Assembly: GCA_947474365.1 (NCBI GenBank) | Contig: CANJIU010000034.1 | Span: 1-64,000 of the forward strand | Reading direction: 5' to 3' | Source: Opitutia bacterium | Lineage (GTDB): Bacteria; Verrucomicrobiota; Verrucomicrobiia; Opitutales; Opitutaceae | Length of the DNA stretch: 64,000 bases | Shown here: positions 32,437-46,600 of the stretch, one piece after another | Numbering within the stretch: position 1 is the stretch's first letter | Layout of the letters: each line of letters opens with the position of its first letter | Translations under genes and position numbers: made by a program | Notes under the pieces: generated by a model | The model's input: the letters and a program-made list of their open reading frames with translations, nothing else | Told to the model about the DNA's origin: nothing | Databases searched by the model: none

Positions 32437-32820
32437 TTAACTAGTGACGGTCAGACAGGTGGCGAGCAGCGGCTCGTCGTCGATTTCAATCACCAGCGAG
32501 TATTCGCCTGGTTGGGGAAAGGTGAGATTACGAATTTCGTTGATGAGATTGATGCGGTGCAGGGGGCTTTCCGAGATGAATGGGCGCTCCAGCAGAGGCT
32601 GGGGATTGGTGGCGTCGAGCCCCATGGAAATCTTCAGACGGTGCTCTCCCTGGGCGCAGTCGGTCAGGGTGAGGAACCAGATCATGAACGGATGCGTGAC
32701 CGGGAACTCGCGCGCCTGGATGTTGGAGAAGATTCCCAGGATGGTGTGCTTGCCGGAGCCGGGATCGATGTGAACGCCGTCACAGGTGAGCCAGGCGAGG
32801 AGATGTGGTTTGGAATGCAC
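32437..32820 (-). CDS. DUF6941-type beta-sandwich protein
   Basis: A 127-residue protein starting at GTG 32820. It begins PHLLAWLTCDGVHIDPGSGKHTILGIFSNI and ends with FPQPGEYSLVIEIDDEPLLATCLTV. That opening-and-closing pattern is shared by DUF6941 proteins of Verrucomicrobiota and Planctomycetota: [LA]-x-C-D-x-V, [KH]-x-x-[IL]-x-G-[IV]-F, then P-G-x-Y. Function is unknown; the family is small and cytosolic. Co-directional with the PfkB kinase (17-bp gap). Confidence 0.75.
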   Translation of the reverse strand: MHSKPHLLAWLTCDGVHIDPGSGKHTILGIFSNIQAREFPVTHPFMIWFLTLTDCAQGEHRLKISMGLDATNPQPLLERPFISESPLHRINLINEIRNLTFPQPGEYSLVIEIDDEPLLATCLTVTS

Positions 32821-32918
32821 CTGCGCAGCAGGGCGGGCGGGACGACGGGGAGCAAATGATTTTTCTTGGACTTGGGTCGGCCTCGCGGCTTGGTGGCGAG
32901 GTGCCAGCCGCCGATGTG

Positions 32919-33104
32919 ATGATGAAAGTGTATTCGTTTGACCTGAGTGCGTGGCCTCCGTGGCTGCTGGTGTTGGTCGGGACGTTGGTGGCCGCGCTCG
33001 GGATCTGGCTTGGCATCAAGCTGCTCAAACTCGCGCTGTGGGTCATGTTTTTCGTCGTTCTGCTCGGCGGCCTGGCCTGGGCGGCCTGGCTGCTGGTGAT
33101 GTGA
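32919..33104 (+). CDS. Small two-helix membrane protein
   Basis: A 61-residue protein from tandem ATGs at 32919/32922. It has a short N-terminus (KVYSFDLSAWPP) and two hydrophobic helices: LLVLVGTLVAALGIWLG and ALWVMFFVVLLGGLAWAAWL. No family is recognised. It precedes pyrG by 101 bp on the same strand, so it may share a transcript. Coding potential is supported by the clean hydrophobic pattern and codon use; confidence is moderate because of its size. Confidence 0.6.
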   Translation: MMKVYSFDLSAWPPWLLVLVGTLVAALGIWLGIKLLKLALWVMFFVVLLGGLAWAAWLLVM

Positions 33105-33154
33105 CCGGTGATCGCCGTGCGGGCGGCGGAATCGGGAGTGCGATTTGATTTTAA

Positions 33155-35634
<2,480 letters not shown>

Positions 35635-35729
35635 GAGGGGCGGCCGCCTGCCGGCCGTTTCGGGCGCAGCGGCCATTTGGCGGTGGCGGCGAATGGGTGG
35701 GGTGCAGATCGTCCTCATCTGACCGCGTC

Positions 35730-35777
35730 GTAACCGGCGCGGCTACCAAGGCGAATTGTCGTAGCCGCACCGGTTAC
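35730..35777. repeat. 17-bp inverted repeat in the kdsA-downstream gap
   Basis: GTAACCGGCGCGGCTAC (35730-35746) and GTAGCCGCACCGGTTAC (35761-35777) are complementary at 16 of 17 positions around a 14-nt loop. There is no T-run, so it is not a standard terminator. The surrounding gap (35635-35888) also has a direct repeat of GCCGGCCGTTTCGG near 35650 and 35810, and no gene. It may be a repeat element or a processed hairpin between kdsA and the lipoyl protein gene. Confidence 0.6.
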
Positions 35778-35888
35778 GGTGCGTAGGGAAACCGGCGATC
35801 GGGAGACACGCCGGCCGTTTCGGAGCGTTGCCACGCTCCTTGACCATGGCGCCCGGGTTCCCACACTTCGCGCCAACAAAACCTCCGG

Positions 35889-36362
35889 ATGGAAACCTTT
35901 TTGATTGAAGTGCCGATGCCCTCGATGGGGGCGACCGTAAACGAACTCACCGTCATCGTCTTGAAGTCGACGCCCGGGGATGTGGTGACCAAGGGGCAGC
36001 GTCTGGCCGACCTGGAAAGTGACAAGTCGGTTTTCGAGTATGAGTCGCCTTGCGCCGGCACGCTGCGGGCAATTTTGGTGAAAGCGGGTGACGTCATCCC
36101 GGCCGGGGCACCGTTTCTCCGCATCGAGACGGCGGATGAGTCGTTGCGGCATCTCGAGGTCAAGAATTCCGCCAGTTCGGCGGGAGCAGGCAGTGTCGCG
36201 GCTCTGGTTGCCCGGCAGCTGATTTGGACTCCTCGCGCCACCAAGCTGGCCCAAGAGGCCGGTGTCGATCCGGCGTCGATGACGGGGATCGAGGCCACGG
36301 GGCCGGGGGGGCGGGTTTCAGGTGACGATGTGGCGCGCTACCTGGCGAACCGGAAATCTTGA
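35889..36362 (+). CDS. Free-standing lipoyl + E3-binding domain protein (E2-like, no catalytic core)
   Basis: A 157-residue protein. Residues 1-80 are a lipoyl domain with the lipoylated Lys46 in DLESDKSVFEYESP. After a short Ser/Ala linker, residues ~113-155 form a peripheral-subunit (E3)-binding domain (TPRATKLAQEAGVDPASM, TGPGGRVSGDDVARYL). The chloramphenicol-acetyltransferase-like catalytic domain of 2-oxoacid dehydrogenase E2 proteins is entirely absent; the frame stops cleanly. It precedes a KAS III gene by 41 bp. It could be a swinging-arm carrier that docks lipoamide dehydrogenase for a dedicated oxoacid pathway, or an E3-binding accessory. The gene is intact but its partner enzymes are not here. 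Confidence 0.85.
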   Translation: METFLIEVPMPSMGATVNELTVIVLKSTPGDVVTKGQRLADLESDKSVFEYESPCAGTLRAILVKAGDVIPAGAPFLRIETADESLRHLEVKNSASSAGAGSVAALVARQLIWTPRATKLAQEAGVDPASMTGIEATGPGGRVSGDDVARYLANRKS

Positions 36363-36403
36363 GTCGACGCCGCACCGTCCGGTCTTAATCATCCGCTCAT
36401 AGA

Positions 36404-37402
36404 TTGAGCACCATAGCCGATACAGTTCGCATCGCAGGAGTGGGGTATGCCGTCCCCAAGACGGTTCGCGCCAACAGCGACATCCTGAAGGCGTTCCCCG
36501 ACCGGACCGAGGAGGAGATGATCCACCTCACCGGAATCAAGGAACGGCGTTATGCTGCCGACGATGAGACGGCCACCGGCCTGGCGGTCATTGCCGTGCA
36601 ACATGCGCTGACGCAGGCAGGAATGAAAGCGAGCCAGATTGACGGGGTGATCATGGCGACACTGATTCCCGACCAGCCGGTGCCCTCGATGGCCAGTGCG
36701 TTGGCGCGGCAGTTGGGAATTCCCAGGGCGCTCGCGTTTGACCTCAACGCGGCCTGCTCCGGTTGGCTTTACGCTCTGGAAGTTGGCCGGGCGTTTATTT
36801 GCGGGGGCACCGCGAAGAACCTGATCGTGGTCACCGCCGAACTCCTCTCTCGCATCACCAATCCCGAGGACCATCGCACGGCGTTCCTATTCGGGGATGG
36901 CGCGGGTGCGGCCATCCTGACGGCAGATGACGGTGGCCACCGGCTGCATCACATGGGGTTGTCCGGCGACGCCAATCAATTCGAGGCAATCCAGCGCCCG
37001 GGTGGTGGTGCGCTCAAGCCCATCCCCCATCCCGGAGGAGGCGATTTGGAGCATTTCTTTCTCCAGATGGACGGTGCGGCCGTCTTCAAACACGCGGTGG
37101 TTGGGTTTGCCGAGCAAATCGAGCAGACCTTGGTGAGGGAAGGGCTGAAGCCCAATGAGATTTCATGGATCGTGCCGCATCAGGCCAACGAGCGCATCCT
37201 CAAGGCCGTGAGCCGTCGAGTGGGCATCCCGTATGACAAATTTGTCGTGACTATCGGCAAGTACGGCAACACCAGTGCCGCGAGTGTCTCGATGGCCCTG
37301 GGTTGGGCGGCGGAAGAAGGGATCTTTTCCGATGGCGACCGGATTATTTTCTGCAGTGTCGGTGCCGGCCTGACCTTTGCCGGTGGGCTGCTCGTTTGGT
37401 GA
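36404..37402 (+). CDS. 3-oxoacyl-ACP synthase III (KAS III/FabH-like)
   Basis: A 332-residue thiolase-fold enzyme starting at TTG 36404 (MSTIADTVRIAGVGYAVP). The catalytic triad is visible: Cys118 in NAACSGW, His259 in VPHQAN and Asn289 in GKYGNTSAAS. These proteins start fatty-acid or polyketide chains by condensing an acyl-CoA with malonyl-ACP. The usual fab neighbours are absent; instead it follows a lipoyl/E3-binding protein. A specialised starter unit derived from a 2-oxoacid is therefore conceivable (inference). It could equally be the housekeeping fabH. A terminator follows directly. Confidence 0.9.
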   Translation: MSTIADTVRIAGVGYAVPKTVRANSDILKAFPDRTEEEMIHLTGIKERRYAADDETATGLAVIAVQHALTQAGMKASQIDGVIMATLIPDQPVPSMASALARQLGIPRALAFDLNAACSGWLYALEVGRAFICGGTAKNLIVVTAELLSRITNPEDHRTAFLFGDGAGAAILTADDGGHRLHHMGLSGDANQFEAIQRPGGGALKPIPHPGGGDLEHFFLQMDGAAVFKHAVVGFAEQIEQTLVREGLKPNEISWIVPHQANERILKAVSRRVGIPYDKFVVTIGKYGNTSAASVSMALGWAAEEGIFSDGDRIIFCSVGAGLTFAGGLLVW

Positions 37403-37452
37403 GGTCGGTCGTCCGGGACGGCGTCTCCCGGCGGTCGCCAGCTGTAAAACCA

Positions 37453-37486
37453 AAAACGCCGCCCCCGTGAAGGGACGGCGTTTTTG
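37453..37486 (+). terminator. Rho-independent terminator after the KAS III gene
   Basis: AAAAACGCCG (37453-37462) pairs perfectly with CGGCGTTTTT (37477-37486), with a CCC/GGG inner extension around one mismatch. The A5/T5 flanks make it potentially bidirectional, but the giant gene on the opposite strand has its own terminator closer by. Confidence 0.85.
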
Positions 37487-37643
37487 ACCTAACACCAAGC
37501 AAACCGTAGTTTCTTGCTGCACCGCCGACCCCTCGACGGTGCGACTACGCGGAGAAAGACGCGCTCGATCGTAAAACGCTCAATCTTTGCTCAAAAATAA
37601 TGGAAAATTCCCTCCGCCGGGGCTTTTTTCCATGTGGAACGAT

Positions 37644-37667
37644 AAAAAAGAGGTAGACGGTTTACCT
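37644..37667 (-). terminator. Terminator of the giant propeller gene
   Basis: On the minus strand AGGTAAACCGTCTACCT (37667-37651) forms an ~8-bp stem and is followed by CTTTTTT (37650-37644). It lies 24-47 bp past the stop of the gene at 37691, where a factor-independent terminator is expected. Confidence 0.65.
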
Positions 37668-37690
37668 TCCCTTTCTTGGGCAAAATCGAC

Positions 37691-40600
37691 CTATGGCCCC
37701 GCGGCGAATCCGTCTTCTGTCCCTGATTGCACGTGGTAGGTGCCGGTGCGGATGGATCCGTTGCGGGAGTTGTAAAGTTCGATCAGCCGCGTGAGTTCAA
37801 CCAGGGTAATCTTTCCGTCGCGATCGCTATCCATGGAATGGTAGTAGGGGAGTTGCACCGCGCTGTTTCCAGTTGAGACGAGGTCGGGAGCAAATCCGTC
37901 TTCGGTGCCGACTCGAACGAGGTATCGTCCGGTGCGGAGCGTAGTGAGACGGGTGTTGTAGAGGGAGATGCCCCTCGTGAGTTCGGACAAACTCACCCGG
38001 CCATCCCCGTCGGTATCGGCGGAATGGGCGGGCTTTACCACGAGCACGCCGGGCGCCATCGCGACGGTCTGGGGCAATCCGCCGACCGTGACCGTGGCGC
38101 TGGCCGGGAGAGAAAACGTGGTAACATCCCCGCCCGGGACTGCCACCGTGTAGGTGAAAATCACGGGACTGGGAGGGGGCGTGGTCCATTTCCATTTCAG
38201 CGTTTCCGTGGCGCCGGCAGCCGGCTTGATGTCGCCGGCCGTGCCACCGTCCGCAACGAGGCGCCACCCGGTTGGCAGCGTCACGTTCCACTCAAGGCCC
38301 GCGGCCGCGCCGACATAGTGGAGCGTGTTGGTGATCGAAATCGCTCCGCCCGGAACAAAGCCACCGCCGAGCATCGTTTGGCTGGCGTTGTTCGCTGCCG
38401 CGACGGTCAAGGTCGCCGGGGAAGGCGACGTCGTGCTGACGCCGTTTGTGACCGAAACGGTGTACGTCCCGGCATCGGCGGTTTGGGCGCGGGGGAACTC
38501 GATCAGGGCATTGGTTGCTCCCGGAAGTGGTAGTCCGTTTCGGCTCCACTGAAACGCGGCGGTCGGTCTGCCCACGGCTATGACACTGAGCGCCGCCGGT
38601 TGACCGGCGGTAACGGCAACGTTTTCCGGGGCCTGAACGATGAAGACCGGTATCGTCGCCGCCCGTTGCGAATCGACTTCGAAGATTTCGAGCATGGTCA
38701 GTCCGGTGGTGTTGCCAGCGCCGGTCACCTGTGCCGTATAGACTCCCGGGCCGGGTGGGGTGAATTTGATCGCGGAGTCCTTGCTTGTGGGAGACAGCGC
38801 CGTTGCGCCGACGCTTGCGGTGAAGGCGGCCAGGGTGCCATCACTTCCCCAATCGTCGTTGGCGGCGAGTTCGGTCGCGCCCGAAAACAACGCCAGCCGT
38901 GGATCGGGCAAACTGCCGGGCACCCCGAGGCTGGGGCCGATGGCACGAATGAGATAGCTCCGCCCCGGTGACAGCGCCACGATGTTGATCCCCTGGACCA
39001 AGGCATCCCCGCCCGGACCTGCCCGGGCCCTCGTGGCCAGATAGACCACGCGAGGCGTGGAGTCGGTATCGTAAATTTCCAGCGTCGCCACGCCCGTCGA
39101 ATTGCCGGACCCGGTGACGCGCACCCGATAGGTGCCCGGGTCAAAAGTCGCCAGCACCGCCGCATCCTTGCTTCCGATCCCAAACGGAGTCGCTCCCACC
39201 TGGGCGGTCGCGGTGGAGATCTGGCCGGCGTTGGCCGCCAAACCCCAGTCGTCGTTGGCCGCGACCGTCGCTCCGGTGGCCAGCGACTCGATGCTGAGTT
39301 GCGGATCCGCGAGTACTCCCGTGACGCCGAGGTCCGTGAGTCCCGGCCCCGCCACCCGCACGAGCATCTGCTTCGGAGTCGTGCCCTCCACCGTAAACAC
39401 CCCGGTCAGCGCCAGCGCGTCTGCGCCGACGTTTGCGCGCACCCTGGCGGCGATCATGCCGCGGGACTCAACCGTGAGCATGGCGGGCCCGCTGGTGAGC
39501 GAACCGCCGGGGCCGGTGACCATCACCGTATAGCTGCCGGCGTCAGACGTGTTGATTTTACCGAACGCGAGCGTCGCCAGATTTGCTCCGGTGATGACCG
39601 CTCCGTCCTTGTACCACTGGTACGCAAACGGCCCATCACCGGCCGCGGTCACACCGAGCGTGACGGCCCCCGCAATTACTCCCGCCTGACTCAGCGGAGG
39701 GGCGTTGATCACGGGTGGAGTGGCCTTGAGCGGCAAAAGTGCGATCGACCCGTTGGCTCCGATCAGGTAAAGGTTGTCGCCATAAACCACCGCGTCCGCC
39801 GTCGTATTGGCCACGCCGTGTTGCGCCGCCGTCCACGTCACTCCGTCGGACGACGTGGCGTAGTTGGTGTTGCCGGTGGTGAAGGCGAAGATCTTCCCCC
39901 CGCCGACCGCGAGCGATCGGAAGCCGGCGCCAAGCGGGTTGAGCTGCGGCGTCCAGGTGATGCCGTCGGTCGATGTCCTGATGCTCGCGCCTTCGCTCAC
40001 CAGCACGAATTTCCCGAAAGCATAAACCACATCGGTGATATTGCTCGTGATGCCGTTGGCATTGCGCGTGGTCCACGCCAGTCCGTCGGACGAGCTAAAC
40101 ACCGTGCCGCCGGCCCCGACGGTTACGTACACTCCGGCGCCGAACGCGGTCTTGAACAGGGTTTGGGTCGTCCCGGTGGTGACCGACGTCCACTCCGCGG
40201 CGTTGGGCGACGTGAGCATGCCGCCATTCCCTCCGAGCACAAAAAATCGACTGTTGGTGAAGCTCACCCCCGCGATGGCCGACAACACGCTCGGGGACCG
40301 AAGCCACGGCCCGCTCCCCGACGCCCAATCCATCGAAGAATAAATACTCCCCCCGGAAAATACCGCGACATAATTGCCTGCGCCGTAAGCGATGTCCACC
40401 GGCCGTCCGACATCCCCGAAGGGGAACGCCGGAGTCCCGATCGCGCCGTCGGGCGTAATCTTTACCGCTCCCTGCGAACCGACGATCATCAAGCTGTTCT
40501 CGCCCGCCGCGGCCGCGACAAGGTCGATCGCCGCCGCCGGCAGGCTTCGTGCCCAGGAGATGCCGTCGGCCGAGGTGAGGAGCGTTTCTGGAGCAGTCCC

Positions 40601-43600
40601 GGCCATCACGTAGCGACCGGCCCCGCGGGTGAAGGCGGTGGCCGCGGCGTTTTGAGTGATTCCAATGGTCGCTTCGGACCAGTCGAGCCCGTCGGTCGAG
40701 CGCCAGTATTTTCCGTCGGTCGAATCCAGGGTCGCGAGAAACCCGACATCGGTGAACTGGATTGAAGTAATGGATGCGACGGTATCAAGGGTCCGGCCGG
40801 TCCAGCTGGTGCCATCGGCAGAGATAAGGAGCCGCTTTCCACTCGCCGCGACGAATCGTCCAGCGCCGTAGGCCAGCATCGTGGCCGGCCGGGTGAGCAC
40901 GGCGCCGATGCTCCAGTTCGTTCCATCGGCGGAAACCAACGTGCGGCCACCGGTCCCGAGCGCGACGAATTTGCCGCCACCGAACACCACTGCTCCGAGG
41001 GCGTTGGCGATCACGCCGGGGACGACCGACCAGACCGCACCGTCGGTCGATGTCGCAATCAGTCCACCGTCTCCCACCGCCACAAACCGTCCCGCCGCGA
41101 AGGCAAGTGCGTTGAAATAACGGTCGTCCGCGCCGGTGCCGGGGTCGCGCTGGGTCCAAGTCGCCGCATCCGCCGAGGTCCACACCCCTCCGAAACTCGA
41201 CAGCGCCACGTAGGTACCGTTGCCGTGGGAAAACCCAACGACGGAATTGCTGACCCCCAGCCGCGACGTCGTCCACGCCGCCCCGTCACTCGAAGCGACG
41301 ATGGTGCCCCGCTGGCCGCCGCCGAGGAAGCGGCCGTTCAAGTAGGTCATCGCGTAGAGACTGTTGCCCTGCGGCAACGGCAGCCGCCAGCTCCAGTCCG
41401 GCGCCGGCGTCACCTGCTGCGTAAAGGGGTTTGGGCTCGCCGTCCCGATCCCGTTGCCGACGGTCACGCGATAGGTGCCCGCATCCGCCGGCTGCCAGTT
41501 GGGCACCCAGAAGGTGCGGTGGGTGGCGCCGGGGATCGCGACTCCGTTCTTCGACCATTGGTAGCCGACCGGGGTGGAGCCGGCGGTCAACGCTGGCGCG
41601 GACAGCACCCAGCGGGATCCGCTCTTGATCGCACCGCCGAATCCCGTGAGGTCTGTGGCGGCCAGCGTCGGCGCCGCGGGGGTCACCACCAGGGCGGCGC
41701 CGGCCGAATCAAACGTGCCACCGCCGTGCGTGACCCGGACGACATAATTTCCGGCGTCGCTGGGTTGAATCGACGTTGACGACAAACTCGGGCGGGTGGC
41801 CCCGGGAATGGCGGTGCCGTTCTGTAACCACTGATACGTGACGTTTTCTCCGCCGACGAGGGCGATGCTCAGGGTGACGGCGGTGCCGGCGGTCGCGGTC
41901 CGGCCGATCGGTTGGGAGAGAATGGTCGGACCCGAAATCGAGGTGGTCCGTACGAGACCGATCTTGGACACGCCGCCAAACTGAAGTTCGCCGCCGGCCA
42001 GCCACAGGCTCCCGTCGTCGTTCAGCGCCAGATCCACAACCGGCGTGGTGAGACCCAGGGCGGAAAAACTGGAGTCGAGTTCGCCGTTCGCGTGCGCCCG
42101 GAAGAGGTAGCGCAGTTCCGAACGGTCGTTGACCGTTTCGAACGGGCCGCCGATGAGGATCCGTCCCCTCGGCTCGAGCCGGAGCAGGGTGGGCGAAGCG
42201 CTGAGGGTGAACTGCGGGGCAAACGTGGCGTCCAATTCACCGCCTGCCTGCAGGCGCGCCATACGTGTGCGCGCTACGTCGTTCACTGCGAGAAAATCGC
42301 CGGCGAGCAACATCTTCCCGTCCGGCTGTTGCGCCATCGCGAGGATGGCATCATCGGTCTTGGACCCAAAGCTCGGATCCCGCGCGCCGTTGGGCAGCAG
42401 TCGCGCGATGAAATCGCTGGGCGTGCCGTTGATGCTCCGGAACGACCCGCCGATGACGATCTTGCCGTCGGCCTGGACCACCAGGCCGTTGATTTCTCCG
42501 GAGGGAATCGGGGTGAACAGGAAGCCGTTGTCGACGGTGCCGTCGGCCTTGACGACGGCGAGGCTGTCGCGTCGTGGGAGCGCTCCGGATACGCTCGGGG
42601 TGCGTTTGGTCACGACCAGCAGCCGGCCGCCGGGCATGGGCAGGACCCGATCGGGCGTGGCACTGATCGCGTCGCCGGGCCGGAAGGAGGTGTCCAGGCT
42701 CCCATCGGGATTGATGCGCGCCAGTTTGCTGATGACCGTCGAGCGGTAGCCGCCGATTTCGCCGGCGATGATCACTTTGCCGTCGGGTTGGACGAGCAGG
42801 TCGAAGACCGCGGAAGGAGCGCCGGTCGCCGCCGTGGAAAACGTCGGATCGAACACCCCGGTGGCGCTAAAGCGCGCGAGGGTGGGCGCGGGGAGGCCGT
42901 TGACGTAGGTGAACGATCCGGCGGCGATGATGCGACCGTCGTCGAGCCGGACGATTTTGCCGACGGTCGAGGGTTTCAACGTGCCGGGCGCCACCCCACC
43001 AGGGGAACTGCCATCCAGAACAGCGATGCCCACTATTCCGCGGTCATGGGCCAACGAGGAGCTGCCGCCAACCACCGACGCCCCGTTGCTGACGAATGCG
43101 ATGGCGGTGGCCGCCTGATCAAAGATCTGCGTGGTGGAATTATAGTCGGTTGCGCCGTTCGGCAGCAGTTGGGCCGTGGAGGTGGTGATGACCCCATTGA
43201 AACGGTTGAAGGCACCGGCGACATAGACCCGGCCGTCGCTGCGCACGTCGAGCGCGTACACGCTGGAGTTGAAGCCGTTTCCGGTCGACCAGTAGGGATC
43301 GATCTCTCCGTTGGCCAGGAGCTGGATGATTCGGTTGGCGGTGGTGCCGTTGTAGGAACCAAACGCGCCGCCGACGACGATCCGGCCGTCGAACGAACCG
43401 CGCAGGGCAAAGACGGAGTTGCTGAAGCCCGTACCAATCGCAAACGTGGAATCGAGGGTGCCGGCGTCGTTGAGCCGGGCGATGGCGCTGCTGGGCCGGC
43501 CGGCGATCTGCGTGAACGAACCGCCGGCCACCACGCCGCCGTCCGGCAACGCCAGCAAGGCGTAGACCGCGCTGTTCGGTGCCGGTGCGTACGCGGGATC

Positions 43601-46600
43601 GGTCGAACCGTCGGACCCGACCCGCGCGAGCCGAGACGGAAACGTCCCGCCGACCACCGCCCTGCCGTCAGGTTGTAGGGCCAGGGCATATACGCCCGTG
43701 AAGTCGGCCGTGGGGACAAACGCGGGGTCAAGGGAGCCGTCGGCGAGGAGACGGGCGAGGCCGGCGCGCGGCTGGCCGCTGATCGATTTGAAGATCCCTC
43801 CGATGAGTATTTTGCCGTCCGACCGTACGGCGGCGGTTTGGATTGCCCCGTCGATTGCCAACGGTGAGAGCGCCGCATCCCCGTCGCCGTCCGGTTTGAG
43901 CCAGGCGAGATTTCGTCCCGGGGTGCCATTGACCCGGCTAAAATCTCCCACGACCAGCACCCGTCCGTCGCCGGTTCGCACGAGGGCGTTCACGCTCCCG
44001 CCGGCTACCTCAAAGGCCGCCCCGACGGTTGGATCGATGCCGGTTATCTGTGGGTAGCTGGTCGGGGCGACTTGCACGGACACAGGTGACGACACGGTCA
44101 CCGAGAGTCCATCGGCGATCACCACGTCGTAGGCGCCGTTCATCGCCAACACCGCGGGACCGAGCGCGAGAATGGCGCCGGTGGCCCCGGGCAGAGTGGT
44201 GCCGTCGCGCCGCCACTGGTAGGTCAGCGCCCCGACGCTGCTGGCGGCGACCGAGAGCGTGAGGCCCTGGCCCGCGACCACCGACGCCGGCTTCGGGGCC
44301 GTGGTGATGACGGGCACCGGATTGATTCCGCTCAAGACCGCGACGTTGCTGGTGGCCGAGCCAAACGCATTCGTGGCCGTCACGGTATAGTTTCCGGTCT
44401 GGGCAAATTGGACCCCGGTGATCGTCAGCGTGGGCGCTGTTGCCCCTTCCAAGGCGACGCCGTTTCGGCTCCATTGCAGGGTAAGCGGCGAAGTTCCGAT
44501 GGCGGAAGCGGCGAACGTCGCCGTTCCTCCCGGCGCCACCGGTTGATTGGCCGGCTGGGACACAAACGAGGGCGCAACGGCCTGAACCATCGCAACGCTG
44601 CGGTTGCTGCCGGCGGCCACGGCGCTGGCGATTCCGAGGGTCGCGGGAATCGCCACCGAGGCCGGAAACGGAACGATCGATCCGTCCGACCGAAGCGCCA
44701 GGCTGTGGAAGTAACCGGCGGCCACCGCCACCACGTTTTTCAGGCCGGCGGGAACGGTGCTGTAATTGGATCCTGGTGACCCCCAGGCCACGACCGTGCC
44801 GTCGCTCCGCAACGCGAGCACGTGTGTGTCGCGGGCGGAGATCGCCGTGACGTTGGCGAGTCCGGCCGGCACGTCCAATTCGCCATGGTCTCCCCGTCCC
44901 CAGCTGCTGACCGTGCCGTCGGACTTCAAGGCGATGCCAAAGTTCGGTCCCGCCGCGACCGAAACCAAATTGGTCATGGCGGAGATGTTGGCGAGCGCAT
45001 CATAGTTCGTATCCCCCCACGCCACGACGGTTCCGTCGGCTTTGACCGCCAGACTTCTCCCGTCGGTGGCGGCGATCGCGACGACGTTGTTCAACCCGGA
45101 AGGCGGTGCGCTTTGAACGCTGCCGCCAAGTCCCCAGCGACGAACGATCCCATCAGCCCCCAACGCGAGACTGAGTGCGTTGCTGGCGGCGATCGCAACT
45201 ACCCCGGTCAAATCCGCGGGGACCGAAGCCTGGCCGAGACTGTTGCCTCCCCAAGCCACGACGGTGCCGTCGACCAGCAGTGCCAGGGTATGGTCACGGC
45301 CTTCGGCAATGGCGGCCACCCGCTTCGACGCGGTGACGGATTCTCCCACCGGACTGAGCGCGCCGTCGTTGGTCCAGGCCCTCACCGTCTGGTCGGCTTT
45401 TGCGACGGTGAGGTTGAAAACGCTAGTGGCCGTGCCGCCCGCAGGATGGGTCAGAATCACCTCGTAAAATCCCTGGTCGGCCGTCGAGACCGCCGCCAGG
45501 TTCAAGGTGGCCGACGTGGCTCCGGCGATCACCTGGGCGTTGTGCTTCCACTGATACGAGAGTGCCGGTCCCGCTTCGGGGATCACAGTGAAGGCGGCGG
45601 CGTCGCCTTCCCGGTGCAGACGGGACAGGGGCCGTGATACGATGACCGGCAGAGGCACCACGGCGACGGTGGCGGGATTGGAGGTCACAGTACCCAGGGT
45701 GTTGGTGACCACGACCGAGTAGCCGCCGGAGTCGGCGAATTGCGCGTTGGTGATGGTGAGCTGTGCGCTCCGACTGCCGGAAATGCTGCCGCCATCGGTC
45801 AGCTCGGTGGTTCCTTTTTTCCACTGGTAGGTGGGAAAGGGCACGCCGGTTGCCGTCACGGCCAATGTCACGGTTTTGCCCGCATTGATTGTCGTGCTCA
45901 CGGGCTGGGCGAGCACCGAGGGAACCGAGGACGAAGCCAGCGCCACCGAGTAAAACTCGCCTGCCGATACGGCCGCGACCTGAGTTAATCCCGAGGGCGG
46001 GGAGGGATCCGTTGTGGCACCGAGGGCCGGACGGAATTTTCCCCAGGTGACGACGGTTCCATCGGCTTTGAGCGCGACGCAGTGCTGCACGCCGGCAGCG
46101 ATCGCCACGACATTGGCAAGCCCGGCTGGGATATCGAACTGGCCGTTGTTGTTATTGCCCCAAACCACCACGGTCCCGTCTGCCCTCAACGCCATATCAT
46201 GAAAACCTCCGGCCGAGATGGCGGTGACGTTGGTCAAACCACTCGGAAGCGGCGCCACGAGACTCCCCCATGCCACCACGGTGCCGTCGGCCCTGAGGGC
46301 CAACGCGTCGGTTCTGGAGTCGATCGCCACCACGTCGGACAATCCGGCCGGAACGGCAATCGCATCGGCCGACCCCGTTTTCAGCGAAGCCACGGTGCCG
46401 TCCGCCTTGAGTGCCAGATCGTAACCGGCCGAGACCGCGACCACATCGTGCAGGCCGGTCTGAAGCGGGCCCCAGGAGTGTTGATTATCGCCCCAATGGA
46501 CAACTGTGCCGTCGGCTTTCAGCGCCGTCGTGTGATACGAGCCGACAGAAACAGCCACCACTTCCTTGAGACCGGCCGGCACATTCAACCAATCGCTGAC

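Noticed and set aside
39299-43678. Two long plus-strand open frames (39299-40765 and 41912-43678)
   Set aside because: Both lie opposite the giant propeller gene and merely reflect its repetitive, GC-rich codons.
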